This document shows positions 40,960 to 49,799 of a DNA stretch of 64,000 bases, piece by piece. The notes under the pieces are model-generated. The model was not told the DNA's origin. It made no database searches and saw only the letters and a program-made list of their open reading frames with translations. The stretch's first letter is position 1. Every line of letters begins with the position of its first letter. The position numbers were made by a program, and so were the translations under genes. The stretch comes from JBGPTF01 sp041490445 (GTDB lineage: Bacteria > Acidobacteriota > Terriglobia > Acidiferrales > UBA7541): NCBI GenBank assembly GCA_041490445.1, contig JBGPTF010000004.1, forward strand, positions 124,001 to 188,000, in the 5' to 3' direction.

Positions 40960-42378
40960 GTGCCTGTTTCTGAAGCAATGAAGATGACCGAAAAGCTTCC
41001 ATTGATCGCCATCGTCGGCCGGCCCAACGTAGGCAAGTCGTCGCTCTTCAATCGCCTCACCGGCACGCGCCGCTCCATCGTCACCAACGAGCCCGGCATC
41101 ACCCGGGACCGCATCTATGGCCAGGCGAATTGGAGTGGCCGCGCGTTTGAAGTCGTGGACACCGGCGGCATCGTGCCCGAAGAAAAAGCGGGAATGCCCG
41201 GCGAAATTCTGCGCCAGGCCCAGGTGGCGATTGAAGCCGCGGCGCGCGTGATTCTCGTCGTCGACGCCCGCGCCGGAGTCACCCCGCCCGACGCCGACCT
41301 CGCGCAGCGCCTCCATCGCCTCGGAAAACCTTTGCTGATTGCCGCGAACAAAGTGGACACCGTGCAGCAGATGGCGCTCGGCGGTGAATTCTACAAGCTC
41401 GGCTCGGAAGTTTTTCCCATCTCCGCCGAACACGGCCTCGGCGTGGACGAGCTATTGAGCGCCGCCACCGCCGGTTTTCCTGAAGCAGAAGCGGAGCAAG
41501 CCTCGTCCGGGATTAACGTCGCCATCATCGGCCGGCCCAACGTCGGCAAATCCACGTTGCTCAACTGCCTCGTCGGCGAAGAGCGCGCGATTGTCTCGCC
41601 CGAGCCCGGCACCACCCGCGACGCTGTGGACACCGAAGTCACGCGGGAAGGGAAGACGTATCGCTTCCTCGACACTGCCGGCATTCGCCGCATGGGCAAG
41701 ACGAAGCTCGTCGTCGAAAAGCTGAGTGTCGTGATGGCGCGCAAGCACATGGAGCGCGCCGATGTCGCCTTGCTCCTCGTGGACTCCTCGGTCGGCGTCA
41801 CCTCCCACGACGCCACCATCGCGAGCTACGCCCAGCAATCGGGCCGCTCCGTCATCATCGTGATGAACAAGTGGGACCTCGCCCGGCAGTTGGCGAAGCG
41901 CAAACCCTCCGGGGGACAGTCGCGCGGCCGCGGCAGCCCGTCCTCGCAGTTGATGCACGATTACGAGCGCATCATTCGCGCCAAATTGAAATTCCTTGAT
42001 TACGCCCCGATCGTTTTTCTTTCCGCGCTCACCGGCGAGCACACCGCGCGGCTTTTCGACCTGATTGACAAGGTCGCGGCGGCTCGCCTGCACCGTGTCT
42101 CGACGGGCGAGTTGAATCGCTGGCTCTCGACCGTGGATCTTGACCGCGGCACGTCGCCCGCCGGTCGCAAAGTAAAAATCTTTTACGTCACGCAGGCGGG
42201 GGTCGCGCCGCCGTCCTTTGTTCTCTTCACGAATCAACTGCGCCCGCTGCATTTCAGCTATCAGCGCTTCCTCGAAAATCAGCTTCGCGCTGCCTTCGAT
42301 TTCTCCGGTGCGCCCATCCGCTTCATGCAGCGCCTGAAAAAGCGCGCGGGCCGGCTACGCCGCGCGCGAAAAAGTTGA
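40960..42378 (+). CDS. der: Ribosome-assembly GTPase Der (EngA)
   Basis: 472 residues from GTG 40960 (ATG 40978 is the alternative). Two tandem GTPase domains are present: G1 motifs GRPNVGKSS and GRPNVGKST, G3 DTGG and DTAG, G4 NKVD and NKWD. The C-terminal KH-like domain runs to the basic end (KKRAGRLRRARKS). Der is needed for 50S subunit maturation. A -10-like TACGAT ends 7 nt before the GTG, so the mRNA may be leaderless. Confidence 0.95.
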   Translation: MPVSEAMKMTEKLPLIAIVGRPNVGKSSLFNRLTGTRRSIVTNEPGITRDRIYGQANWSGRAFEVVDTGGIVPEEKAGMPGEILRQAQVAIEAAARVILVVDARAGVTPPDADLAQRLHRLGKPLLIAANKVDTVQQMALGGEFYKLGSEVFPISAEHGLGVDELLSAATAGFPEAEAEQASSGINVAIIGRPNVGKSTLLNCLVGEERAIVSPEPGTTRDAVDTEVTREGKTYRFLDTAGIRRMGKTKLVVEKLSVVMARKHMERADVALLLVDSSVGVTSHDATIASYAQQSGRSVIIVMNKWDLARQLAKRKPSGGQSRGRGSPSSQLMHDYERIIRAKLKFLDYAPIVFLSALTGEHTARLFDLIDKVAAARLHRVSTGELNRWLSTVDLDRGTSPAGRKVKIFYVTQAGVAPPSFVLFTNQLRPLHFSYQRFLENQLRAAFDFSGAPIRFMQRLKKRAGRLRRARKS

Positions 42379-42402
42379 CACGGCGCGAATTCGGCCTACG
42401 AT
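42375..42402 (+). promoter_or_regulatory. Predicted promoter of the MerR gene
   Basis: TTGACA (42375-42380) overlaps the der stop; 16 nt later comes TACGAT (42397-42402). The ATG at 42416 is 13 nt beyond, so the 5-prime leader would be very short. Confidence 0.5.
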
Positions 42403-42415
42403 ACCTTCAAAGACT

Positions 42416-42832
42416 ATGTCCAATCGCGATTCCACCGCTTCGGAAGTTCCCGAAAGACCCTTTTTCAGGATCGGCGAAGTGAGCCGCCTCACCGCGACGA
42501 AAGCGTTCGTCCTGCGCTACTGGGAGACCGAATTTCCCATGCTTCAGCCGGTGAAAAGTCCCAGCGGCCATCGCCTCTATCGCCGCCAGGATATTGAAAC
42601 GGTCCTCGAAATCCGCCGCTTGCTCTATCAGGAAGGTTTCACCATCGCCGGCGCGCGTAAGCATCTCAACGAACAGGGCTCCGGCGGAAACGGTCGCGGC
42701 AAAAGCCCCGAATCCGGCCGCGCGGTTGCCGCTCCCGCGCGTGCCGAAGCGCCTTCACGCGCGCAGCGACGGCTGCTGCTCGACTTGCACGAAGAACTCC
42801 TTGCAATCTTGACCCTTCTCGAACGCAAGTGA
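42416..42832 (+). CDS. MerR-family transcriptional regulator
   Basis: 138 residues. A MerR winged-helix fills residues about 16-85 (FFRIGEVSRLTATKAFVLRYWETEFPMLQPVKSPSGHRLYRRQDIETVLEIRRLLYQEGFTI is the canonical order). The C-terminal part is a short Ala/Pro/Gly-rich linker and a helix (RRLLLDLHEELLAILTLLER) with no metal-binding Cys. Proteins of this short type sit beside tRNA-Pro and surE in many genomes; the target is not evident. Confidence 0.85.
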   Translation: MSNRDSTASEVPERPFFRIGEVSRLTATKAFVLRYWETEFPMLQPVKSPSGHRLYRRQDIETVLEIRRLLYQEGFTIAGARKHLNEQGSGGNGRGKSPESGRAVAAPARAEAPSRAQRRLLLDLHEELLAILTLLERK

Positions 42833-42857
42833 TAGCCTAGTTTTGTTGCACCGCGGT

Positions 42858-42934
42858 CGGGACGTGGCGCAGCCTGGTAGCGCGCACGCTTGGGGTGCGT
42901 GAGGTCGCTGGTTCGAATCCAGTCGTCCCGACCA
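42858..42934 (+). tRNA. tRNA-Pro (anticodon GGG)
   Basis: Acceptor arms CGGGACG/CGTCCCG pair; the anticodon stem CACGC/GCGTG closes the loop TTGGGGT, giving anticodon GGG. The T-arm has GTTCGAATCC, and CCA is encoded at 42932-42934. Length 77 nt. Confidence 0.95.
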
Positions 42935-42996
42935 CCCTTCTTTCTTGCGCTGCGGAAAATGGAGTCCCGGGCCGCCTCTCGGTATCGGTCGAAGCA

Positions 42997-43758
42997 ATGC
43001 CGCATATTCTGATCACCAACGACGATGGAATCGAAGCGCCGGGTCTGCGGGCGCTCGTGGGCGCCCTTGAAGGAATCGCCACGTTGACCGTGGTCGCTCC
43101 GAAAAGCGAGCGCAGCGCCGCCGCGCAGTCGCTTACGTTGCGCGAGCCGATCTATGTCGAGCAGGTGGCCGAGCGCGAATGGGCCGTGGACGGCACGCCC
43201 GCCGACGCGATGATCGTCGCGCTCAACAAGATTCTTCCCCAGCCGCCGGATCTCGTGATCTCCGGAATCAATCGCGGCGGCAACCTCGGAGAAAACGTCT
43301 ACTACTCCGGAACCATCGGCGCCGCGATGGAAGCGACGATCAATCGTTTGCCTGCGTTCGCGATGTCGGTCGCCTACCGCCGCAAGGATTTCGATTTTGA
43401 GCCCGCGGCACGCTTTGCAAGGGAACTCGCCCCTCTCATCTTGAAAGAAGGTTTGCCGCCGGGCGTGCTTCTGAATGTGAATGTTCCGCAACCATGGAAC
43501 GGGAGCGTGCGGTTCACGCGCCAATCACGCAAAGTGACGCGCAATTTGTTGCAGCAGGGGAACGACCCGCGCGGCCGCACGTATTTCTGGCTCCACGAGC
43601 AGCAGTTGACGGAAGGCATCGAGCCCGATACCGACTACGCCGCCATTTTCTCCGGCGCGATTTCCATCACGCCGCTCGAACTCGACCACACCCACACCGC
43701 GTCCCTGAACCATCTCTCCCACTGGGCCAAGCTCCTCGAATCCCCTGAGAAGAAGTAG
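42997..43758 (+). CDS. surE: 5-prime-nucleotidase SurE
   Basis: 253 residues from ATG 42997; a longer frame reaches into the tRNA and is rejected. It begins HILITNDDGIEAPGL with the metal-binding DD pair, followed by VVAPKSERSAAAQSLTL, and SGINRGGNLGENVYYSGTIGAAMEA, all SurE signatures. It dephosphorylates nucleoside monophosphates and is often linked to stress survival. Immediately downstream comes a dispersed repeat, not another gene. Confidence 0.94.
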   Translation: MPHILITNDDGIEAPGLRALVGALEGIATLTVVAPKSERSAAAQSLTLREPIYVEQVAEREWAVDGTPADAMIVALNKILPQPPDLVISGINRGGNLGENVYYSGTIGAAMEATINRLPAFAMSVAYRRKDFDFEPAARFARELAPLILKEGLPPGVLLNVNVPQPWNGSVRFTRQSRKVTRNLLQQGNDPRGRTYFWLHEQQLTEGIEPDTDYAAIFSGAISITPLELDHTHTASLNHLSHWAKLLESPEKK

Positions 43759-43768
43759 CTCCCCCTTT

Positions 43769-43810
43769 CGCTGTCATCCTGAGGTCCGTTCTTGGGGCCG
43801 AAGGACCTCA
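43769..43810 (+). repeat. Dispersed intergenic repeat with hairpin
   Basis: CGCTGTCATCCTGAG (43769-43783) is followed by an 8-bp inverted repeat TGAGGTCC/GGACCTCA (43780-43787 and 43803-43810). The 15-base core recurs in reverse orientation at 63457-63471, so this is a REP-like family member. Confidence 0.6.
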
Positions 43811-43967
43811 CCCACCCGGCCTTGCACCATACCAACCCTATCGCCTCCCATTCTCATTTCCGTCATCCGGAGAACTGATCTGCAGATGCGATGGTCGCCT
43901 CCGCACCCGATCGCCGGCGGAGCGCACCTCTACTCCCGCGGACTGCGGCCACTCCCCCAGCTTCTTT

Positions 43968-44699
43968 TCAAAACGGAAACGACACAGGCAGGAACGCGCG
44001 ATACGCCAGCACCGCACCGAGCAGGCCGCTCATCGCGCCAGCGGCGAACCGCAGCGCGTTCAGCCACGTCACGCGCCGCGCCGCGCGAGCAATCGGCAGC
44101 CCCAGCAGCGCGCTGAATGCCGCCATGCCCACCAGCGCGCCGAATCCAAAAACGAGCAGGTAACTTACTCCCAGCAGCCGCGAGGGAATCGACGTGAGCA
44201 ACACCAGCGCCAGCCCGCCCGTGCCCGCAAGCCCGTGTGCCATCCCGACGAGCACCGGCGTCGGCCCCTGGTCCAGGCCGCGGCGCAGCAATTTTGCCGC
44301 ATGCGCATCGTGCTGGTGGCCCGGCTCGCTTTTCGCGTGGAAGTGAAGATGCGAATGCGCGTGTCCGCCGTGCTCGTGCGTATGAAAATGAAACCGGCCG
44401 GCGAAACACTTGCGAATCGTGTGCACGCCGAGCCAGATCAGCACGAGCGCTACCGCCAGCTCGAGTGACCATTCCATCTGCGCGCTCATCTTCACGCGCA
44501 GCACGATCAGCGCGCTGCCGGCGACGAACAGCGTGAGCATGTGCCCGAGCCCCCACAGTGCGCCCACCACCGCCGACCGTCTCGCGCTGCCCGCATCGCT
44601 CGCGAGCGTAGTGACCGCTGCAATGTGATCAATGTCGGTGGCATGCTGCAATCCGAGGATGAATCCAACCAGCAGCGTGGCAATCGCGGAAGTCTGCAT
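43968..44699 (-). CDS. Nickel/cobalt transporter-like membrane protein (NiCoT/UreH type)
   Basis: 243 residues, about six spans. The first span ends with HATDIDHIAAVTTL, close to the NiCoT signature HxxDxDHI that binds the metal. The central cytoplasmic loop is His-rich (FHFHTHEHGGHAHSHLHFHAKSEPGHQHDAHA), a further metal-handling feature. Later spans hold GMAHGLAGTGGLALVLL. It may import Ni2+ or Co2+ or be a related UreH-domain protein; no urease or hydrogenase genes are in the window. Confidence 0.75.
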   Translation of the reverse strand: MQTSAIATLLVGFILGLQHATDIDHIAAVTTLASDAGSARRSAVVGALWGLGHMLTLFVAGSALIVLRVKMSAQMEWSLELAVALVLIWLGVHTIRKCFAGRFHFHTHEHGGHAHSHLHFHAKSEPGHQHDAHAAKLLRRGLDQGPTPVLVGMAHGLAGTGGLALVLLTSIPSRLLGVSYLLVFGFGALVGMAAFSALLGLPIARAARRVTWLNALRFAAGAMSGLLGAVLAYRAFLPVSFPF

Positions 44700-44770
44700 C
44701 GGGGCGGCAGTATACCCGAGCGCGTCTCAGGCCTGCCAGCCCAATTGTCTCTTGGGCCGCGCGGGGCTGC

Positions 44771-45035
44771 GATGTCTTGTCGCCTTGCCCTGTCACCACC
44801 TTCACTCCCGCGCAGTGCCGGTCCCGCACCCTCCTGCAGTGATCGCGGCCCCCGCGCCAGCAAAACAAAATCATCAATAAAACGATTGACACGTCGAATC
44901 AGATCGCGAGAATTGCACACAGCGATCGGGTCATAGCGCCTTCTTCATTTCGGGTTTCTTGAGGGATTGCTTGAGAGAACATCTCGCTCGTCTCGATATG
45001 CATGTGGCGCTCCGGATAACTCTTCTCATCGGCGC
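44771..45035 (+). repeat. Left copy of ~265-bp direct repeat (promoter plus gene start)
   Basis: It matches 45843-46107 at a constant offset of 1072 nt without gaps. The first 154 nt differ at only 5 positions; about 29 nt then diverge strongly; the last 82 nt are again similar. It includes a TTGACA-17-AGAATT promoter and an ATG (44998) equivalent to the ATG at 46070 of the spermidine-synthase-like gene. The copied reading frame is cut after a few codons and stops at 45084. Confidence 0.85.
44886..44914 (+). promoter_or_regulatory. Predicted promoter, left repeat copy
   Basis: TTGACA (44886-44891), 17 nt, AGAATT (44909-44914), preceded by an A-rich stretch (CAAAACAAAATCATCAATAAAAC) that could act as an UP element. 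It would drive the FkbM gene at 45090. Confidence 0.45.
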
Positions 45036-45084
45036 ACTTCCCTCGGGTCGGAGATCAGTTGGACCAGCTAACAATTCAGCCTAG
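44998..45084 (+). pseudogene. Truncated N-terminal copy of the spermidine-synthase-like gene (28 codons)
   Basis: The frame MHVALRITLLIGALPS corresponds to MHVAFWMTLLIGALAC at 46070 and then loses similarity, ending TAG at 45084, only 5 nt before the FkbM ATG. It is either a remnant or a short leader frame coupled to FkbM translation. Confidence 0.6.
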
Positions 45085-45089
45085 CTCTC

Positions 45090-45842
45090 ATGCGAGCCGT
45101 TAAACAATTGGTTCAATCAATCTTGAAAATACTCGGATACCGCCTCGTTCGGGCAGATACCATTTTCAAGCCGGCTTTTGGCTTGCAATCCTTCTTCTCA
45201 TTGCTTAAGCAGCTTGGTTTTGCTCCGGCACACATAATTGATATCGGTGCGAATAAAGGGAACTGGACAAGAGAGGCCATTAAGTTCTTTTCGGATGCTC
45301 ACTACACTCTCGTAGAACCACAGAATCAGCTGAGGATACATATTCAAGATCTGGTCGACCGCGGCTACTCAATCAATTGGATCAATGCAGGCGTGGGCGA
45401 TAAGTCGGGTCGTCTCGCTTTTACTATTTCTTATCGGGACGATAGCAGTAGTTTTGTACCGTCCCCTCAGCAGGCGCAGGAGGCTGGCCTTCAACAAGTT
45501 TCTGTAGAGGTGAAGACGCTCAATGATCTCGTGTCATCCAGTAATGCGCCTCCACCAGACATGGTAAAGATCGATGCCGAAGGTTTTGACTTGAAGGTTC
45601 TCTCCGGTGCATCCGCGTTGTTCGGTAAAGTCGAAGTCTTCCTGGTGGAAGCGGTCGTTTGTTGTGTCGACTACGAAAATACAATAACAGAAGTAATTCA
45701 CAGGATGGCCAGCGTCGGATATCGTCTCATTGACATCACCGATCTCAATCGAAGCCCAAAATACGGAGTGCTCTGGCTCTGCGAACTTGCTTTCCTGAGA
45801 AAGGGAAGTCACCTGTTGGATAAGGTCACTTCGTATGAATAG
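45090..45842 (+). CDS. FkbM-family methyltransferase, AT-richer than its surroundings
   Basis: 250 residues. FkbM motifs: HIIDIGANKGNWTREAIKFF, TLVEPQ, and MVKIDAEGFDLKVLSGA. Codon use (many ATA, TTT, AAA, GAT) differs plainly from neighbours, indicating transfer. It is bracketed by the two direct-repeat copies, and no transposase is nearby. The substrate is probably a sugar hydroxyl, but the gene is far from the polysaccharide locus and so the pathway is unclear. Confidence 0.85.
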   Translation: MRAVKQLVQSILKILGYRLVRADTIFKPAFGLQSFFSLLKQLGFAPAHIIDIGANKGNWTREAIKFFSDAHYTLVEPQNQLRIHIQDLVDRGYSINWINAGVGDKSGRLAFTISYRDDSSSFVPSPQQAQEAGLQQVSVEVKTLNDLVSSSNAPPPDMVKIDAEGFDLKVLSGASALFGKVEVFLVEAVVCCVDYENTITEVIHRMASVGYRLIDITDLNRSPKYGVLWLCELAFLRKGSHLLDKVTSYE

Positions 45843-46107
45843 GATGTCAAGTCGCCTTGCCCTGTCACCACCTTCGCTCCCGCGCAGTGCCGGTCCCGCA
45901 CCCTCCTGCAGTGATCGCAGCCCCCGCGCCAGCAAAACAAAATCATCAATAAAACGATTGACACGTCGAATCAGATCGCGAGAATTGCACGCAGCGTTCA
46001 AGATTTATTGCGTGCTTCACTTCTGGTTTCTTGGGGGATTGCTTGAGAGAACATCTCGCCCGTCTCGACATGCATGTCGCGTTTTGGATGACCCTCCTCA
46101 TCGGCGC
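45843..46107 (+). repeat. Right copy of ~265-bp direct repeat
   Basis: Partner of 44771-45035 (offset 1072). It begins at the last codon of the FkbM gene and reaches into the first codons of the spermidine-synthase-like gene. It carries the same promoter (TTGACA 45958-45963, AGAATT 45981-45986). Confidence 0.85.
45958..45986 (+). promoter_or_regulatory. Predicted promoter, right repeat copy
   Basis: Same TTGACA-17-AGAATT promoter and upstream A-rich stretch as at 44886-44914, identical in the core. It would drive the membrane spermidine-synthase-like gene about 45-85 nt downstream. Confidence 0.45.
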
Positions 46108-48362
46108 TCTCGCATGCTGGTATTCCTTCAGCTTCTATCAGGACAAGCCCGCTCGCGGATGGCTCGCGGCCCTCAGACGCCGCGCCGCAAGATTCGAATT
46201 CACTCTCGACTCCCTGGGCGGATTCTCCTATTTCCAACTCGCGCTGGTAAGTGTCGTCGGACTCTTTCTCGAGCTTCTGATGATCCGCTGGATCTCTTCC
46301 GAAGTCCGTGTCTTCGCCTACCTCAAGAACTACGTCCTTGTTTCCTGCTTTCTCGGTTTCGGTCTGGGTTGCTACCTCTGCCGCAAGAAAATCAATCTCA
46401 TCGCTCTGCTCGCGCCGCTCTTTTCGCTCGTCTTCTTGATCAAGTTTCCCTGGGAGCCGCTGCGCACCCTCATCAGCGCGCTTCCTTCGTATCTCGGCGC
46501 CGCTTCCGAGGTCCATTTCTTCGGCATTCCGACCATTCCATTCTCTGGGCTGGCGCTCCTGGGACTCTTCGCCGCCGTCGCCATCACCGTGCCTTTGTTT
46601 ATTTTGAACGCCATGATTTTCGTGCCAGTCGGCCAGATGGTGGGCGGGTATCTGGAGAAGGCGCCGCGCGGTATTCTGGCCTACTCGGTCAATATTCTCG
46701 GAAGCCTGGCGGGAATTTTCCTGTTCACCTTCCTTTGTTTGCTCTCGCTTCCCCCGGTCGTCTGGTTCGGGCTTGCCGGTTTGCTCGTCACCATTCTCTT
46801 GATCAGAGTCTCCGCGCTGCGCTGGGCCTCTGCGGTGGTGTTCGCGCTCTGTCTGATCTTTGTCAGCATCGGGCCGGGAGGAAGCAGCCGCCAATACTGG
46901 TCTCCCTATCAACTCCTCACCCTGACGCCGCGGGTCGAAAACGGCGAACTCATCTCCTATCAACTTGACACGAACCACACCTGGTTCCAGCAGGTGGTGA
47001 ACCTCTCGCCCGCATTCGTCGCCGCGCATCCCCAGTTTTATACCCAGGTCCCCAGCGAATGGGACGCCTACAACATTCCCTATCATTTCTATGCCCATCC
47101 TCCCTCGGTTCTGATTTTGGGCGCGGGGATGGGCAACGACGTAGCCGCCGCCGTCCGCAACGGCGCGGGCCGCGTCGTTGCCGTCGAGATCGATCCGCTC
47201 ATCGTCAAGCTCGGACGCGAGCTTCATCCCGAGCATCCTTAATTCTTCCCCGCGCGTCACCGTGGTAACCAACGACGCGCGCAGTTACGTCCAGAACAGC
47301 CACGACCGCTTCGACTTGATCGTGTACTCGCTGCTCGATTCCCATACGAACATCTCGCACTATTCCGCTGTGCGCATCGACAATTACGTTTACACGCGCC
47401 AGGCCCTTCAGGCCGCACGCCGCTTGCTTCGCGACGATGGGCTCCTCCTGCTCAAGTTCCAGGTAAACACACCATGGATCGCCGGCCGCCTCTCCGGATT
47501 GCTCGCCAGCGTCTTTGGCCGTCCCCCGCTCGATTTCCATGCCGACGCCTCGGCCTACAGCACCGGCGGCCGCTTCTTCGTCGCGGGCTCTGAAGCGCGG
47601 TTGACTCAGGCGCTCGCCGACCCGGCCTTGGCCGCCTACGTGAAGTCCCATGGCGGCATCCCCATGCAGCAGGCCCGCCTCACCACCGACGACTGGCCCT
47701 ACTTCTACCAGCACGAACCGGGCCTGCCTCTCGTCATCATCATCGTCTCCATCGTGCTCGTGGTCCTGACCCGTCTCCTGATTCGCGAGACCGGCACGGC
47801 TGGCCGTTCCATCCACTGGCACTTCTTTTTCCTCGGCGCCGGCTTTCTTCTTCTCGAATCGCAGATCATCAGCCGCATGGCGCTGCTCTTCGGCACTACC
47901 TGGCTCGTCAATTCGATCGTCATCGCCGTGCTGCTCGTCTTGATCGTTGTTGCCAATTTTCTTGTGGAAGCCTGGCCGACCATCCCGGTGCGGCTCGCCT
48001 ATCTCGGCATTCTCGTCTGCATTCTCGTCTCCTACTTCCTGCCGCTCGAGTGGCTCTTCTTCCAATCGCTGTGGATGCGGGCTGTGCTCGCCACCCTGGC
48101 TCTCTGTCTGCCGGTGGGTTTTGCGTCCATCGTCTTTATCCGCAGTTTCGCCTCGGTTCGCTTTAGCGGAGAAGCACTCGGATCAAATCTGCTCGGCGGG
48201 CTCGTGGGAGGGATGCTCGAAGCCGCGTCTCTCTGGACGGGCATTCGCTCGCTGCTCATCCTTGCGGCTCTGCTTTATCTCGCCTCCTATGTCAGTCTCC
48301 GCGGACAGCGGCCCGAACTGGCTCACGATCTCGAATCCGAACCCGCCCACACCGCCGCCTAA
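46031..48362 (+). pseudogene. Membrane-bound spermidine-synthase-like protein, split by a frameshift
   Basis: Two overlapping frames make one protein. The first (to 47242) has about eight hydrophobic spans and the start of a methyltransferase-like fold, VLILGAGMGNDVAAAVRNGAGRVVAVEIDP. The second (to 48362) continues VTVVTNDARSYVQNSHDRFDLIVYSLLDSH and then further spans (VIIIVSIVLVVLTRLLI onward). At CATCCTTAATTCTTCC (about 47235-47250) removal of one A restores HPYSSPRVTVV, so a single inserted base breaks the gene. The full product of ~770 residues would be a polyamine-synthase-like membrane enzyme. Either recent inactivation or a sequencing error. The start may be ATG 46070. Confidence 0.78.
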
Positions 48363-48564
48363 AAACATAGGCAACGCCCAAGGATTGTTCTGTTGTTGTG
48401 AAAGAATGGTCGTGTCCTCTGGGATCGTAATGCGGCGGCTCATTACTTGCTGGCTGCCACTGCCTCGCTCCTGTTATCCCTATCCCTTGCGCCGCATGGG
48501 CGTCGTTACCTAAGATAAGAGTCGGATGCGGGAAGGCCACTTGTCCGGATGCGTGGAGGAGGTT

Positions 48565-48717
48565 ATGAGCAATCCTGATCCCTACTCCGACTTGGAGCTC
48601 ACCGAACGCGCACCTGGGGCCATAGAGGACCTCCCCGACGCCAGTTCCCCCAATGGATTTCCTTTAATGAGGAAAAGCCGGCGTTGCTTGCAGCAAAATC
48701 GCCCTCTAGACTCGTGA
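48565..48717 (+). CDS. Small hypothetical protein (50 residues)
   Basis: ATG 48565 is preceded by GGAGGAGGTT, a very good ribosome site. The peptide starts MSNPDPYSDLELTERAPG and ends NRPLDS; it is acidic in the first half and basic in the second, with no signal or motif I recognise. It converges with, and overlaps by 12 nt, the 3-prime end of the methyltransferase gene. It may be a real small gene or the start of a gene truncated here. Confidence 0.35.
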   Translation: MSNPDPYSDLELTERAPGAIEDLPDASSPNGFPLMRKSRRCLQQNRPLDS

Positions 48718-49761
48718 AACAGGAGATGACACCGAAGCGGATCTTTCCCCGGACTCAGACGGTATTTCAGCCGTGACGCCCGTTCCTCGCCAGCTGTTGT
48801 TGTTGCGCTGCGTAATCTCGACCTGTTTGATCCTGGCCTGCGCAAACCAATCTTCGACCTCGTCCCGACTGTGATAGAAAGCGGTCGGCGCAATTAAGTG
48901 GTCGAAGACATTCCAAAAATTCTCCGCAAAAGAATAGCCGGAGATCGCGCAAAGATATTCTGCGTACGGCAACCGTGATTTTAGCCCCGCCAGGCGGGGG
49001 CTGCGGTGAACTGGACCGTAAACCAGCTTCAACGCGGCGTACAGCGGAAACGCCATCAGCAATGACAAGCCTCGGGTCACCAGTTTCGGCAGCTTGGAGG
49101 TGATGTGGATGCGAAGGGGATCGACAAATCTCTCGATCCATAGATTTCCCTCTTTTCCGTACACCCAGATTGAGATTCGGCCTCCCGGCCTGGCGTGCTT
49201 TGTCAGCGCAATAAATCCTTCCTTCGGATCGGGAAGGTGGTGCAGTACGCCGATGCTGTAGACCAAATCGAAGGGGTTCGCAAATGGGAGATGGAAGATG
49301 TCTGCCTGCATGACATGCGCATTCGGCAGGTGGCGCGTGTTCTGATACGCCGCTTCCACTGCATCGGACAAGTCTATCCCGACAACTTCCCGCGCCTGAA
49401 ACTGGGCGGCGAGAGCGATGTGTCGCCCCTTGCCACAACCGCCGTCCAGCACCACGCGCCCTGCGAAAGATTCCGGAGTCACCGGCTTGATCCAGTCCAG
49501 AAATTCTTCTCGGTCCGCGTCAGTAAGGTTCGAATAGTGCGTCCACTCATAGCCGAAAGCATCGGCCGTGGCCTGTTTGGCTGGACTCAGCTCCGCCGGG
49601 AGGAAGCGCGGAATCCCCTTGGTGATAGGGAAAACCGCGCTGCAGCCGGAACACACCAGCCTGCCTTCCACGATGCCCGCGTCGTCGGTGCGCTCGGCGT
49701 AAACCTCGAAACCAGCCCGACACGCGGGGCATGCCAAAAGGGGAACCAGGCTTTGTTTCAT
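48706..49761 (-). CDS. SAM-dependent methyltransferase with Trm112-like N-terminal zinc region
   Basis: 351 residues. The first 55 contain two Cys pairs (LACPACRAGF and LVCSGCSAVFPITKGIPRFLP), the Trm112p-like motif. The methyltransferase core is VVLDGGCGKGRHIALAA, VGIDLS and DLVYSIGVLHHLPDPKEGF. A hydrophobic stretch (GLSLLMAFPLYAALKLVYGP) in the C-terminal part hints at membrane association, as in methyltransferases acting on lipid-linked substrates. Transcribed alone. Confidence 0.82.
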   Translation of the reverse strand: MKQSLVPLLACPACRAGFEVYAERTDDAGIVEGRLVCSGCSAVFPITKGIPRFLPAELSPAKQATADAFGYEWTHYSNLTDADREEFLDWIKPVTPESFAGRVVLDGGCGKGRHIALAAQFQAREVVGIDLSDAVEAAYQNTRHLPNAHVMQADIFHLPFANPFDLVYSIGVLHHLPDPKEGFIALTKHARPGGRISIWVYGKEGNLWIERFVDPLRIHITSKLPKLVTRGLSLLMAFPLYAALKLVYGPVHRSPRLAGLKSRLPYAEYLCAISGYSFAENFWNVFDHLIAPTAFYHSRDEVEDWFAQARIKQVEITQRNNNSWRGTGVTAEIPSESGERSASVSSPVSRV

Positions 49762-49799
49762 GCCGCGATCTTCTTTTCCGCGCTGTCTGACATGGGATG

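Noticed and set aside
44780..44930. Minus-strand frame conserved in both direct-repeat copies
   Set aside because: The shared frame follows simply from DNA duplication; it has no start or ribosome site of its own and overlaps the promoter.
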